Assembly: GCF_030151085.1 (NCBI RefSeq)
Contig: NZ_JASLER010000027.1
Span: 1 to 59,567, forward strand
Origin: Bacteroides sp.
Lineage (GTDB): Bacteria > Bacteroidota > Bacteroidia > Bacteroidales > Bacteroidaceae
Reading direction: 5' to 3'
Length of the DNA stretch: 59,567 bases
Below the pieces are notes generated by a model, which was given only the letters and a program-made list of their open reading frames with translations, did not search any database and was not told the DNA's origin. Positions 1 through 8,036 of this stretch are shown one piece after another. The translations under genes were made by a program, and so were the position numbers. The first letter of the stretch is position 1. Each line of letters begins with the position of its first letter.

Positions 1-1381
1 AATCAGTTCTTCCAATCGCCTCCTTAGCCGGATATTCAAAGAGCTCTTCAGCCTTTTTATTTATAAAAGTATAACGCATATCATTATCGACATCCTTCAC
101 CTTGGCTGCAATAGGAAGGTTGTCGAGAATATTTTCAAGCAAATGCAGATGCTCTTGCCACTCCGTTTCTCTCACTTTTTTGATACGCTTGTGCATAAAG
201 TAAAATAGCAGGAGTACAATAGCAGTGCCCAATACAATCACAACATAAATAATATTCTTCTGGATAAAACTGGGCGGAACATCACAATAAACCGCATTTT
301 TAGGAAAGTGATCTAATGCAACTCCCTTGTCAAGCAGTGTCTGGTAATTAAGATAGGTATTGGGCGTACCGGCAACAACCGTTTTCGCCTCGTATGTACC
401 ATCCTTTTTCAATGCACTTCTGATTTCACTGATGACTGCACTTTCAACATCGGTACTACCGATATAATGTCCACCGGCAAATAAGGCATGTCCCCTCGTG
501 AACTGGTCAGACAACGAGAATACCGGCTTTTTAACTATACCGGAAATATAAGAATGCATTCTCTCATCAGGATAATACTTTTCAGACAAATTCTGACCGG
601 CCACATTCACCCATGAACAGTAGATAATACCTGTCTCTTTACCACATTCACTAATCATGCGGAGCATTGTTTCTGTATTTGTCTGAGGATATGTAATAAA
701 TTCCATATCCAAATCAGAAAAGTATTGCTGATGTATTTCTTCTGCTTTTTTCCGAATTAGAGAACAGATAAATCTGTCATCCGATAACAAGACAACCTTT
801 TTCATTTCAGGAGTAATCTCCTTCATCAATTCTATGGTTTCTTTAATACAAACAGGAATATTTATGGCAGTCACATTATACCGCTCCAGCATTTCCGGTC
901 TAGTGATAATCTGATCTTCAGGTATATATTCGCCATTGTAGTACTTATTTATATCAGCCGACGTATGCGGCATCGAGTGGCAAATAATTGTAGGTACTCC
1001 TTTCCAGTTAGTGTCAAAAAGCGGTTTACAAACGTACCATCCCGGATCGCCTACAAATATGACGGCTTGGGGAGGCACAGAATATTTATCCCTTAGATAA
1101 TCAACCTTCTGATCTATTTCCTGTTGATTATTGAAATGCCATGTTGTGAGAGTCTCCAAATATACCTTCACTGAATTTTCTTCATTGAATGCCTTTTCTA
1201 CAGTTTCAAGTAAATCATAAGCCCATTTCTCACGAAAAGTGGAAGAACTGATAAGAACAATATACTCTTGATCTTTTGTATCAGCCATCGTCTTGGGCAC
1301 CAGAAATAAACAAGCGAGAATAGCAACCGCAAGTATTCGAAATGTCAAAGGGGGATACAGAAATGTATTCTGATTTGGCAT
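1..1381 (-). CDS. Membrane-anchored sensor with periplasmic binding-protein-like domain and PAS domain; 3' end beyond the window
   Basis: An open frame starts with ATG at 1381 and runs without a stop off the left edge, giving about 460 residues. An N-terminal hydrophobic segment (residues 12-30) is followed by about 340 residues resembling an ABC-transporter substrate-binding fold, as found in sensor kinases. A transmembrane helix lies near residues 370-395 (about 200-275). After it comes a linker and the start of a PAS-like domain (YTFINKKAEELFEYPAKEAIG). The output domain is off the window; from family knowledge a histidine kinase or hybrid two-component protein is most likely, but this is inferred. 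A TAACTTTG box at 1434-1441 could be its -7 element. No obvious target genes lie on the visible side. Confidence 0.75.
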   Translation of the reverse strand, partial: MPNQNTFLYPPLTFRILAVAILACLFLVPKTMADTKDQEYIVLISSSTFREKWAYDLLETVEKAFNEENSVKVYLETLTTWHFNNQQEIDQKVDYLRDKYSVPPQAVIFVGDPGWYVCKPLFDTNWKGVPTIICHSMPHTSADINKYYNGEYIPEDQIITRPEMLERYNVTAINIPVCIKETIELMKEITPEMKKVVLLSDDRFICSLIRKKAEEIHQQYFSDLDMEFITYPQTNTETMLRMISECGKETGIIYCSWVNVAGQNLSEKYYPDERMHSYISGIVKKPVFSLSDQFTRGHALFAGGHYIGSTDVESAVISEIRSALKKDGTYEAKTVVAGTPNTYLNYQTLLDKGVALDHFPKNAVYCDVPPSFIQKNIIYVVIVLGTAIVLLLFYFMHKRIKKVRETEWQEHLHLLENILDNLPIAAKVKDVDNDMRYTFINKKAEELFEYPAKEAIGRTD

Positions 1382-1764
1382 ATTGGATAAATATTAAAAT
1401 ATAAAATGGCAAAAGCTTCTCAACTATCCTTGGCAAAGTTAGGAAAAAATAAATGCCAAAGAAATATCCAATGACAAATTCGAATATTACGTTCATCTTT
1501 TTGTTGTTTATATCCGCATTGAACACTATTTGTGATATAGGATCAGGTATGACGCTGATGAAATAGAAAAAAGTGTCGCATTTATAACTTGAACTCAAGC
1601 TTACTACAATATATGGTATTCATTTGTTTTCCATCGATTGCCCGTCCTTTGAACGATTAATGAAGTGGTACAAGAACTGTAACATTTAATCTATCAGTAA
1701 ACCAACGAGTTACGAGGGGTAGAAAAGAAAAACGGAGAGAGTCTTTCAACTTTCTCCGCTTCAG
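1382..1764. other. Intergenic stretch between the sensor gene and tRNA-Leu
   Basis: This 383-base AT-rich stretch has no convincing gene. It holds the probable promoter of the sensor gene (TAACTTTG on the minus strand at 1434-1441) and, at its right end, a hairpin that follows tRNA-Leu. Small frames here have no family-like composition. Confidence 0.5.
1733..1758 (-). terminator. Probable terminator of tRNA-Leu
   Basis: On the minus strand a CGGAGA/TCTCCG stem with a 14-nt loop is followed directly by TTTTTCTTTTC. It lies seven bases past the tRNA 3' end. The stem is short, so this is probable rather than certain. Confidence 0.5.
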
Positions 1765-1848
1765 TACCCAGACCCGGGGTCGAACCGGGATGGAAGTGAA
1801 TCCACTGGTGTTTGAGACCAGCGCGTCTACCGATTCCGCCATCTGGGC
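1765..1848 (-). tRNA. tRNA-Leu (anticodon CAA)
   Basis: Read on the minus strand, the sequence folds into a class II tRNA of 84 nt. The 7-bp acceptor stem has one G-U pair, the anticodon stem CTGGT/ACCAG encloses the loop CTCAAAC (anticodon CAA, reading UUG), the variable arm is long, and the T loop is TTCGACC. The discriminator base is A and CCA is not encoded. A TATCTTTG -7 box lies at 1873-1880. Confidence 0.96.
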
Positions 1849-1872
1849 ATATTTGATTTCTCAAATGCGGTG

Positions 1873-1880
1873 CAAAGATA
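1873..1880 (-). promoter_or_regulatory. -7 promoter box of tRNA-Leu
   Basis: TATCTTTG on the minus strand matches the Bacteroides TAnnTTTG consensus and lies 25 nt upstream of the mature tRNA 5' end. The -33 element is weak (ATTG near 1900). Confidence 0.6.
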
Positions 1881-2005
1881 CGGCTTTTTTCCAATCCTGC
1901 AATACTTTTCATAAAAAAACTCGAAAAAAACAAGAAAACATATCTTAAGCATTCCTTCTTTATAAAATATACCGTACATTAGCAGAAACTTTTAAAACAA
2001 ATAAC

Positions 2006-3091
2006 ATGGTAACCAATAAGGATAATTTCTGTGTGATTATGGGTGGAGGTATTGGCAGCCGCTTCTGGCCATTCAGTCGTAAAACACTCCCTAAACAATT
2101 TCTGGATTTCTTTGGAACAGGACGTTCATTACTGCAACAGACTTTTGACCGATTCAAAAAAGTAATACCAGTCGAAAACATACTTATCGTTACAAACGAT
2201 TTATATGCTGATCTCGTAAAAGAACAACTTCCCGAACTTAAACCCGAACAAATATTACTGGAACCGACACGCCGCAATACAGCGCCCTGTATTGCATGGG
2301 CATCTTATCATATCCGAGCACTCAATCCAAATGCTAATATCGTAGTAGCTCCTTCGGACCACCTAATCTTAAAGGAGGGTGAGTTTCTTACTGCTATTGA
2401 AAACGGCTTAGCTTTTGTTTCACAATCCGATAAATTACTAACACTGGGTATTAAGCCTAATCGTCCTGAAACAGGCTATGGCTACATACAAATTGCAGAA
2501 TCAGTAGGCAAGAATTGCCACAAGGTAAAAACATTTACAGAAAAACCGGAACTGGAATTGGCAAAGGTATTCTTGGAGAGTGGAGAATTTTATTGGAATT
2601 CCGGTCTTTTCATGTGGAATGTAAATAGCATCATAAGAGCTGTTGAAATGTTATTGCCCGAATTAGCTTCCAAATTAGCGCCCGGTAAAAAAGTGTATGG
2701 CACACCCGAAGAGAAGAAATTTATCGATGAGAATTTCCCAGCTTGTCCCAATGTTTCCATAGACTTCGGTATTATGGAGAAAGCAGATAATGTATATGTA
2801 TCATTAGGTGACTTCGGATGGTCGGATTTAGGCACATGGGGTTCTCTTTATGACTTGTCGCCAAAAGATAGTGATAACAATGTGGCCCTGAAATGCCAAT
2901 CAATGATTTATAACAGCAAGGATAATATCATAGTACTGCCCGACAATAAACTTGCAGTTATTGATGGTCTGGAAGGTTACCTTATTGCAGAATCGGACAA
3001 TGTACTTCTGATTTGCAAAAAAGATGAAGAGCATGCAATCCGTAAATATGTCAATGATGCACAAATTAAATTGGGCGATGACTACATTTAA
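2006..3091 (+). CDS. manC: Mannose-1-phosphate guanylyltransferase (GDP-mannose pyrophosphorylase)
   Basis: The 361-residue product forms GDP-mannose from mannose-1-phosphate and GTP in the cytoplasm, supplying GDP-mannose and GDP-fucose for surface glycans. The N-terminus carries the nucleotidyltransferase signature GGGIGSRFWPFSR with KQF after it (residues about 11-30), and TEKP occurs near residue 175. The length fits the single-domain form without the fused phosphomannose isomerase domain of the E. coli CpsB type. The gene stands alone between tRNA-Leu and a convergent HIT gene, with a strong shared terminator at 3129-3158. The ATG start gives the full family N-terminus. The symbol follows general use; the enzyme call is firm. 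Confidence 0.93.
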   Translation: MVTNKDNFCVIMGGGIGSRFWPFSRKTLPKQFLDFFGTGRSLLQQTFDRFKKVIPVENILIVTNDLYADLVKEQLPELKPEQILLEPTRRNTAPCIAWASYHIRALNPNANIVVAPSDHLILKEGEFLTAIENGLAFVSQSDKLLTLGIKPNRPETGYGYIQIAESVGKNCHKVKTFTEKPELELAKVFLESGEFYWNSGLFMWNVNSIIRAVEMLLPELASKLAPGKKVYGTPEEKKFIDENFPACPNVSIDFGIMEKADNVYVSLGDFGWSDLGTWGSLYDLSPKDSDNNVALKCQSMIYNSKDNIIVLPDNKLAVIDGLEGYLIAESDNVLLICKKDEEHAIRKYVNDAQIKLGDDYI

Positions 3092-3113
3092 GTTAAAAGC
3101 TGAAAGTTAAAAG
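3090..3113. repeat. Short direct repeat after manC
   Basis: AAGTTAAAAG occurs at 3090-3099 and again at 3104-3113, starting at the manC stop codon. It is one of several short A/G/T-rich repeats at gene junctions in this window. Confidence 0.6.
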
Positions 3114-3128
3114 ATAGGGAATAAAAAG

Positions 3129-3158
3129 GCGGGAGTTGAACCAGTGTTCAACTCCCGC
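3129..3158. terminator. Bidirectional terminator between manC and the HIT gene
   Basis: A perfect 13-bp stem (GCGGGAGTTGAAC) closes a 4-nt loop. The minus strand has TTTTT after the stem and the plus strand has a T-rich tail, so it can serve both convergent genes. Confidence 0.85.
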
Positions 3159-3190
3159 TTCTGTTTATTTAAGGGAGGAAAATAAACTTC

Positions 3191-3583
3191 TTAAAGTGCT
3201 GCGCGAATAGCTTCGGCTACAGCTTGGAATTCCGCATCCGTAAGTTTCAACTTAGGATTAGAGAAAAGCATATCTTTCTCATTCTGCATCGGAATCAGAT
3301 GTATATGGGCATGAGGGACTTCCAGACCTAACACTGCTTCACCTACTTTCTTACAGGGAAAAGCTTTACCAATGGCAAGTGCCACTTTTTTAGCAAATAC
3401 ATGCATTGCCGCCAAATCTTCGTCATTCAAATCGAAAATATAATCCACTTCCTGCTTGGGAATGATCAAAGTATGACCTTTCACCATCGGATTGATATCC
3501 AAAAATGCAAAAAACTTATCATTCTCTGCGACTTTGTAACAGGGAATTTCTCCTGCGATAATTCTGCTGAATATTGTTGCCAT
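3191..3583 (-). CDS. HIT family nucleotide hydrolase
   Basis: This 130-residue protein carries the histidine triad VPHAHIHLIP near residue 95, the active site of HIT enzymes that hydrolyse nucleoside phosphoramidates or dinucleotides. The N-terminus MATIFSRIIAGEIPCYKV matches the Hint branch, which sets the start at 3583; a longer frame adds 18 residues that overlap a hairpin and lack family similarity. It follows greA by 54 bases on the same strand and may be read with it. The cysteine of the zinc-binding Hint forms is not obvious. The exact substrate is unknown. Confidence 0.92.
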   Translation of the reverse strand: MATIFSRIIAGEIPCYKVAENDKFFAFLDINPMVKGHTLIIPKQEVDYIFDLNDEDLAAMHVFAKKVALAIGKAFPCKKVGEAVLGLEVPHAHIHLIPMQNEKDMLFSNPKLKLTDAEFQAVAEAIRAAL

Positions 3584-3605
3584 AGCTTTATGCGATATAT
3601 AAATT

Positions 3606-3633
3606 AAGGCAAGCCCGCACGCGGACTTGCCTT
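3606..3633 (-). terminator. Hairpin between greA and the HIT gene
   Basis: AAGGCAAG and CTTGCCTT pair with a short inner CCGC/GCGG stem, five bases past the greA stop. The following T-run is weak, so it may be a partial terminator or an RNA-stabilising intercistronic hairpin. Confidence 0.5.
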
Positions 3634-3637
3634 TCAA

Positions 3638-4102
3638 TTAAATTGATATGTTCATTACTTCCAAGTGAATCATTCCTTGCGGAACCTTAATATCTGCAAC
3701 ATCACCCACCTTTTTACCAAGTAGACCTTGAGCAATCGGTGTATTTACAGAAATCTTACCTTCTTTCAGATTGGCTTCACTTTCCGAAACAATGGTATAA
3801 ATCATTTTCATGCCATTTTTCACATTCTTCAGTTCCACTTTATTAAGAATCTGTACAGAATCCGTGCCAAGCTTCGATTCATCAATAATCTTAGCATCGG
3901 CAATAGTAAGTTTCAGATTATTGATGCGCATTTCGAGCATACCTTGTGCTTCTTTTGCAGCGTCATACTCTGCATTTTCCGACAAGTCACCCTTATCACG
4001 TGCTTCGGCAATTGCAGCCGAAATCTTCGGACGTTCTACCGTCTCCAGTTGCCTTAGATCGGCCATCAATTTCTTGTAGCCTTCTTCTGACATATAAGCC
4101 AT
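3638..4102 (-). CDS. greA: Transcription elongation factor GreA
   Basis: GreA (154 residues) binds the secondary channel of RNA polymerase and stimulates cleavage of backtracked transcripts. The N-terminal coiled-coil half contains ARDKGDLSENAEYDAAKEAQ (about 34-53) with the acidic tip residues (D, E) that act in the channel, and the C-terminal half is the FKBP-like domain ending in a family-typical region. Length is normal. Unusually for Bacteroides, AAGGAGG lies at 4110-4116, seven bases before the ATG. Its leader contains a terminator-like hairpin downstream of the probable promoter, which suggests attenuation. The HIT gene follows. Confidence 0.96.
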   Translation of the reverse strand: MAYMSEEGYKKLMADLRQLETVERPKISAAIAEARDKGDLSENAEYDAAKEAQGMLEMRINNLKLTIADAKIIDESKLGTDSVQILNKVELKNVKNGMKMIYTIVSESEANLKEGKISVNTPIAQGLLGKKVGDVADIKVPQGMIHLEVMNISI

Positions 4103-4109
4103 ACTTTTT

Positions 4110-4116
4110 CCTCCTT
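4110..4116 (-). promoter_or_regulatory. Strong Shine-Dalgarno site of greA
   Basis: AAGGAGG on the minus strand is spaced 7 nt from the greA ATG. Most genes in this window have no such site, so its strength stands out. Confidence 0.75.
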
Positions 4117-4149
4117 AATTATTATATTAGTTTTTAATGGTACTATAAA

Positions 4150-4184
4150 CAAAAAAGAATTCCAACATGAGCAGCATGCTGGAA
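4150..4184 (-). terminator. Terminator-like hairpin in the greA leader
   Basis: On the minus strand TTCCAGCATG pairs with CATGTTGGAA (10 bp, one G-U pair, 5-nt loop) and is followed by TTCTTTTTT. It sits between the probable greA promoter (4206-4237) and the greA start, and about 110 bases past the stop of the upstream lipoprotein gene. It could be an attenuator, the terminator of that upstream gene, or both. Confidence 0.7.
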
Positions 4185-4205
4185 CCCTCTTTTCGATTTC
4201 CTTTG

Positions 4206-4237
4206 CAAAGATAGCCTTTTAAATAATGCGTGTCAAG
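4206..4237 (-). promoter_or_regulatory. Probable greA promoter
   Basis: The -7 box TATCTTTG lies at 4206-4213 and CTTGACA lies around 4231-4237, giving about 20 nt between CTTG and the -7 box. The predicted leader is about 95 nt. Confidence 0.65.
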
Positions 4238-4291
4238 CAAAAAATGCTGCTTTGTAACATATTTAAATTAAATCTTCTAATTTATAACAAG

Positions 4292-5443
4292 TTACAGCAA
4301 TGCTTTCACTGCTGCTTCAAGGTCTTTTATAGTCTCGCCACGGGCACTTAACTCATTATTTTTATTAATGAGGAAGACTGCAGGAACTGACTGTACATTA
4401 TAAGCCGAAGCAAAAGTTGAGTAAACTCCATTGGCATCACGTACGCAAACCCATGGCAGATTGTCAGCAGTTGTTTTCCAAAAATGCTCGTCAGCATCCA
4501 AAGAAATCTGGTAAATTTCCAAACCTTGACCTACATACTTATCATACAAATCGCGCAACATATAATTATGAGAAGCCGATGTAGCACTCTGATAAATTGT
4601 AAAGTCCAGAATAACCGCTTTACCTTTCAGATCGCTCAACTTACGTACATTACCTTTCATATCACGAAGGTTGATATCAATTACTCCGGTTTCAGAGATT
4701 GCATCTTCAGGAATTTCCAAGACTTTCTGCTGGGGAGTACGCGTGTTCTTCATACCCTTTATCACAATGTTATAAAGGTTCTTAGAACGGTCTGCATGAG
4801 GATAATAATTATTCAAGCTGGTTGCAACAGCAGCAAAACATTTGATATCATCCTTACTATTCAATGGATCGAATATCAAATAGTTATTCAATTTCTGGAA
4901 TAAAGCAAAGTAAGCAGCAGCCGTATTAGGAGCAGCAAAAATATAGTTGATCTTTACTTCATCCTTGTAGTTCTTCAACAAGACCGCAAGACTGTCCTCA
5001 AAAACATCCGCTCCTATCTTATGCGCCTGCATGGTTTGAATCAATGCATTTACACTACTTTGAAGTTGTATTTGCTTTAGAGTCAATTCCTTTATTTTCG
5101 TACTATTAGGAGAACCTTCTACCGCATAAGCCGTAGAAAAGTCTGTGAAAGGAGCTTTCACCTGAACCGTTTCTGTAGAGTCGACAGAGAAGTTAATAAC
5201 TTTATCTTCTACACGTAAACGATAAAATTCTGGAGAAGCAGGACGTACTTGTTTAAAGCTGAACGATCCGTCACCTTTCAACTTTACAGAATCCAAAGGA
5301 ACAATACCTTCCAAAGCCGAGGCTTCCAAATAAAGCATATTGCCATCGGCACCCGATACCTCACCTTCCACTTTAAACTTCGGTTCGGAATTACACGCAC
5401 TCAATGCTACAGCCGCAAGTGCTACAAAAAAGATTTTCTTCAT
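4292..5443 (-). CDS. Thioredoxin-fold lipoprotein (DUF4369 plus TlpA-like domain) lacking CxxC
   Basis: The 383-residue protein begins MKKIFFVALAAVALSAC, a lipoprotein signal with lipobox cysteine at 17. Residues about 25-115 resemble DUF4369 (FKVEGEVSGADGNMLYLE). The C-terminal 130 residues have the TlpA/AhpC-TSA pattern: a KGKAVILDF strand, a later YNVQSVPAVFLIN strand with the conserved cis-proline. Where related proteins have WCxxC, this one reads IYQSATSASHNY (about 281-292), so it cannot act as an ordinary disulfide reductase. The start at 5443 is favoured because a promoter at 5484-5513 lies inside any longer frame. It is monocistronic or reads toward greA. Function unknown; a structural or binding role is an inference. 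Confidence 0.85.
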   Translation of the reverse strand: MKKIFFVALAAVALSACNSEPKFKVEGEVSGADGNMLYLEASALEGIVPLDSVKLKGDGSFSFKQVRPASPEFYRLRVEDKVINFSVDSTETVQVKAPFTDFSTAYAVEGSPNSTKIKELTLKQIQLQSSVNALIQTMQAHKIGADVFEDSLAVLLKNYKDEVKINYIFAAPNTAAAYFALFQKLNNYLIFDPLNSKDDIKCFAAVATSLNNYYPHADRSKNLYNIVIKGMKNTRTPQQKVLEIPEDAISETGVIDINLRDMKGNVRKLSDLKGKAVILDFTIYQSATSASHNYMLRDLYDKYVGQGLEIYQISLDADEHFWKTTADNLPWVCVRDANGVYSTFASAYNVQSVPAVFLINKNNELSARGETIKDLEAAVKALL

Positions 5444-5483
5444 ATCGTATCTTAGTTTTATCTTTTCTTTGCAAACATGCTTG

Positions 5484-5513
5484 CAAATATACGTCTTTTC
5501 AACATTAGTCAAA
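5484..5513 (-). promoter_or_regulatory. Promoter of the thioredoxin-fold lipoprotein gene
   Basis: On the minus strand TTTG (5510-5513) and TATATTTG (5484-5491) are separated by 18 nt, a good match to the Bacteroides -33/-7 arrangement. It fixes the ATG at 5443. Confidence 0.7.
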
Positions 5514-5608
5514 GCATTTTCTTCGTATCTTCCACATAGAAAAGTGTAAAAAACGAATAAATACAAACTTTTTATCTCATTCCCACCATTTTACACGAAT
5601 AAAATATG

Positions 5609-5616
5609 TATCTTTG
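5609..5616 (+). promoter_or_regulatory. -7 promoter box of pnp
   Basis: TATCTTTG matches TAnnTTTG and lies 40 nt before the pnp ATG. The -33 region is only a T-run (5589-5592). Confidence 0.6.
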
Positions 5617-5655
5617 CACGAATTTTGAAAGAAAATTAGATATAAAACATTTTTT

Positions 5656-7866
5656 ATGATTAACCCAATTGTTAAGACAATCGAGCTCCCTGATGGCAGA
5701 ACCATCACGCTCGAAACGGGAAAGCTGGCAAAACAGGCAGACGGTTCTGTAATGCTTCGTATGGGCAACACCATGCTTTTAGCTACTGTTTGTGCCGCTA
5801 AGGACGCAGTTCCCGGAACAGATTTCATGCCGTTACAGGTAGAGTACAAAGAAAAATTCTCCGCATTCGGACGTTTTCCCGGCGGTTTCACAAAGCGTGA
5901 AGGACGCGCTTCTGATTATGAAATCCTCACTTGCCGCCTTGTTGACCGTGCTCTCCGCCCTTTATTCCCCGATAATTTTCATGCAGAAGTATATGTAAAT
6001 ATCATCCTCTTCTCAGCCGATGGTATTGATATGCCCGATGCACTGGCAGGACTTGCAGCTTCTGCAGCTCTTGCTGTTTCTGACATACCTTTCAACGGAC
6101 CGATTTCTGAAGTACGTATTGCACGTGTTGAGGGTCAGTTCATTATCAACCCGACTTTCGATCAGTTGGAAAAAGCTGATATGGACCTCATGGTAGGTGC
6201 TACCTATGAAAACATCATGATGGTGGAAGGTGAAATGAGCGAAGTTTCCGAACTTGATTTATTGGAAGCTATGAAGGTTGCTCACGAAGCTATCAAGGTT
6301 CAATGTAAAGCTCAGATAGAACTGGCTGAAGAAGTGGGTTCTACCGTAAAACGTGAATATTGCCACGAAGTGAACGATGAAGAACTTCGCAAGGCTATTC
6401 ACAATGCTTGTTACGCAAAAGCATACGCTATTGCCGCTTCCGGCAACAAGAATAAGCACGAACGCATGGATGCTTTCGATGCTATCCGCGAAGAATTCAA
6501 GGCTCAACTCTCTGAAGAGGAATTAGCTGAGAAAGCAGCACTTATCGACCGTTACTACCACGATGTAGAAAAAGAAGCAATGCGCCGTTCTATCTTGGAC
6601 GAAGGCAAGCGTCTGGACGGACGTAAGACTACTGAAATCCGCCCCATTTGGTGCGAAACCAGTTACTTACCCGGACCTCATGGTTCAGCTGTTTTCACAC
6701 GTGGTGAAACACAATCTTTAACTACCGTTACACTTGGAACAAAGTTGGACGAAAAGATGGTAGACGACGTATTAGAACATGGCAAAGAACGCTTCTTGCT
6801 ACATTATAACTTCCCCCCGTTCTCTACAGGTGAAGCTAAAGCACAACGTGGTGTAGGTCGTCGTGAAATTGGTCATGGTCATTTGGCATGGCGTGCGCTG
6901 AAAGGACAAATTCCTGCTAATTATCCGTATGTAGTACGTGTAGTCTCTGACATTCTTGAATCTAATGGTTCTTCTTCTATGGCTACTGTATGTGCCGGCA
7001 CCTTGGCATTGATGGATGCAGGTGTGAAAATCAACAATCCAGTTTCAGGTATCGCTATGGGATTGATTAAGAACGCCGGTGAAGATAAATATGCAGTATT
7101 GTCTGACATCCTTGGCGACGAAGACCACTTGGGTGACATGGACTTCAAGGTAACAGGTACTAAAAATGGTATCACTGCTACTCAAATGGATATCAAGGTT
7201 GACGGATTGTCTTACGAGATTCTGGAAAAAGCCTTGTTACAAGCCAAAGAAGGTCGCGAATATATCTTAAGTAAACTAACCGACTGCCTTGCTGAACCGC
7301 GTGAAGATCTGAAGCCACATGCACCGAGAATCGAGACAATGACTATTCCTAAAGAATTCATTGGAGCAATCATTGGCCCTGGTGGAAAGATTATCCAAGG
7401 TATGCAGGAAGAAACCGGTGCTACTATCACCATTGAAGAAGTGGATAATGTAGGTAGAATCGAAATTGCCGGTACAAACAAAAAATGTATTGACGATGCT
7501 ATACGCTTGATCAAGGGCATCGTAGCTGTACCTGAAGTAGGTGAAGTATACAAAGGTAAAGTACGTTCTATCATGCCTTACGGTGCATTTGTAGAATTCT
7601 TACCCGGAAAAGACGGATTACTCCATATTTCTGAAATCGACTGGAAACGTCTGGAAACAGTAGAAGAAGCCGGCATTAAAGAAGGCGATGAGATTGAAAT
7701 AAAACTGCTGGATGTTGATCCTAAGACCGGTAAATTCAAGCTGTCTCGCAAAGTATTGATGCCAAAACCTGAAGGTTATGTTGAAAGACCTGAGAGACCT
7801 GAAAGAGGAGAAAGACACGAGAGAGGCGAAAGACCTGAAAGAGGTGAGAGAAGAGAAAGAAGATAA
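5656..7866 (+). CDS. pnp: Polyribonucleotide nucleotidyltransferase (PNPase)
   Basis: PNPase degrades RNA phosphorolytically from the 3' end and can add tails in reverse. The 736 residues hold two RNase PH domains (about 1-220 and 310-550), a KH domain with the GPGG loop near 574, and an S1 domain from about 629 (GEVYKGKVRSIMPYGAFVEF). Highly conserved stretches such as FPPFSTGEAK and RREIGHGHLA are present. The last 25 residues are a low-complexity run of ERPERGER-type repeats, positively charged and probably disordered; this could aid RNA binding. The gene is single, diverges from the upstream lipoprotein gene and ends with a strong terminator. Confidence 0.98.
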   Translation: MINPIVKTIELPDGRTITLETGKLAKQADGSVMLRMGNTMLLATVCAAKDAVPGTDFMPLQVEYKEKFSAFGRFPGGFTKREGRASDYEILTCRLVDRALRPLFPDNFHAEVYVNIILFSADGIDMPDALAGLAASAALAVSDIPFNGPISEVRIARVEGQFIINPTFDQLEKADMDLMVGATYENIMMVEGEMSEVSELDLLEAMKVAHEAIKVQCKAQIELAEEVGSTVKREYCHEVNDEELRKAIHNACYAKAYAIAASGNKNKHERMDAFDAIREEFKAQLSEEELAEKAALIDRYYHDVEKEAMRRSILDEGKRLDGRKTTEIRPIWCETSYLPGPHGSAVFTRGETQSLTTVTLGTKLDEKMVDDVLEHGKERFLLHYNFPPFSTGEAKAQRGVGRREIGHGHLAWRALKGQIPANYPYVVRVVSDILESNGSSSMATVCAGTLALMDAGVKINNPVSGIAMGLIKNAGEDKYAVLSDILGDEDHLGDMDFKVTGTKNGITATQMDIKVDGLSYEILEKALLQAKEGREYILSKLTDCLAEPREDLKPHAPRIETMTIPKEFIGAIIGPGGKIIQGMQEETGATITIEEVDNVGRIEIAGTNKKCIDDAIRLIKGIVAVPEVGEVYKGKVRSIMPYGAFVEFLPGKDGLLHISEIDWKRLETVEEAGIKEGDEIEIKLLDVDPKTGKFKLSRKVLMPKPEGYVERPERPERGERHERGERPERGERRERR

Positions 7867-7890
7867 AATCGTATCTTAATTATATTCAAG

Positions 7891-7924
7891 AAACCCGATG
7901 GATAACCCATCGGGTTTTCTTTTT
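7891..7924 (+). terminator. Terminator of pnp
   Basis: AAACCCGATGG pairs with CCATCGGGTTT around a 5-nt loop and is followed by TCTTTTT. It lies 25 bases past the pnp stop. Confidence 0.9.
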
Positions 7925-8036
7925 GTCAAAAAAAGGCAAGTTTAAAGAGAAAAACAAAGCATAATGTTTGCATATTACAAAAAGATTATGTTGTTTTGTT
8001 ACGTTAAACCTTGAAAATAGTTAAAACACTAGAAAA

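Noticed and set aside
1281..1598. 105-residue frame on the minus strand
   Set aside because: It overlaps the sensor gene start in another frame, and its composition is typical of translated AT-rich spacer.
1657..1933. Frames running through tRNA-Leu
   Set aside because: They exist only because the tRNA sequence lacks stops in those frames.
5444..5566. N-terminal extension of the thioredoxin-fold lipoprotein
   Set aside because: It would contain the promoter and precede the lipoprotein signal.
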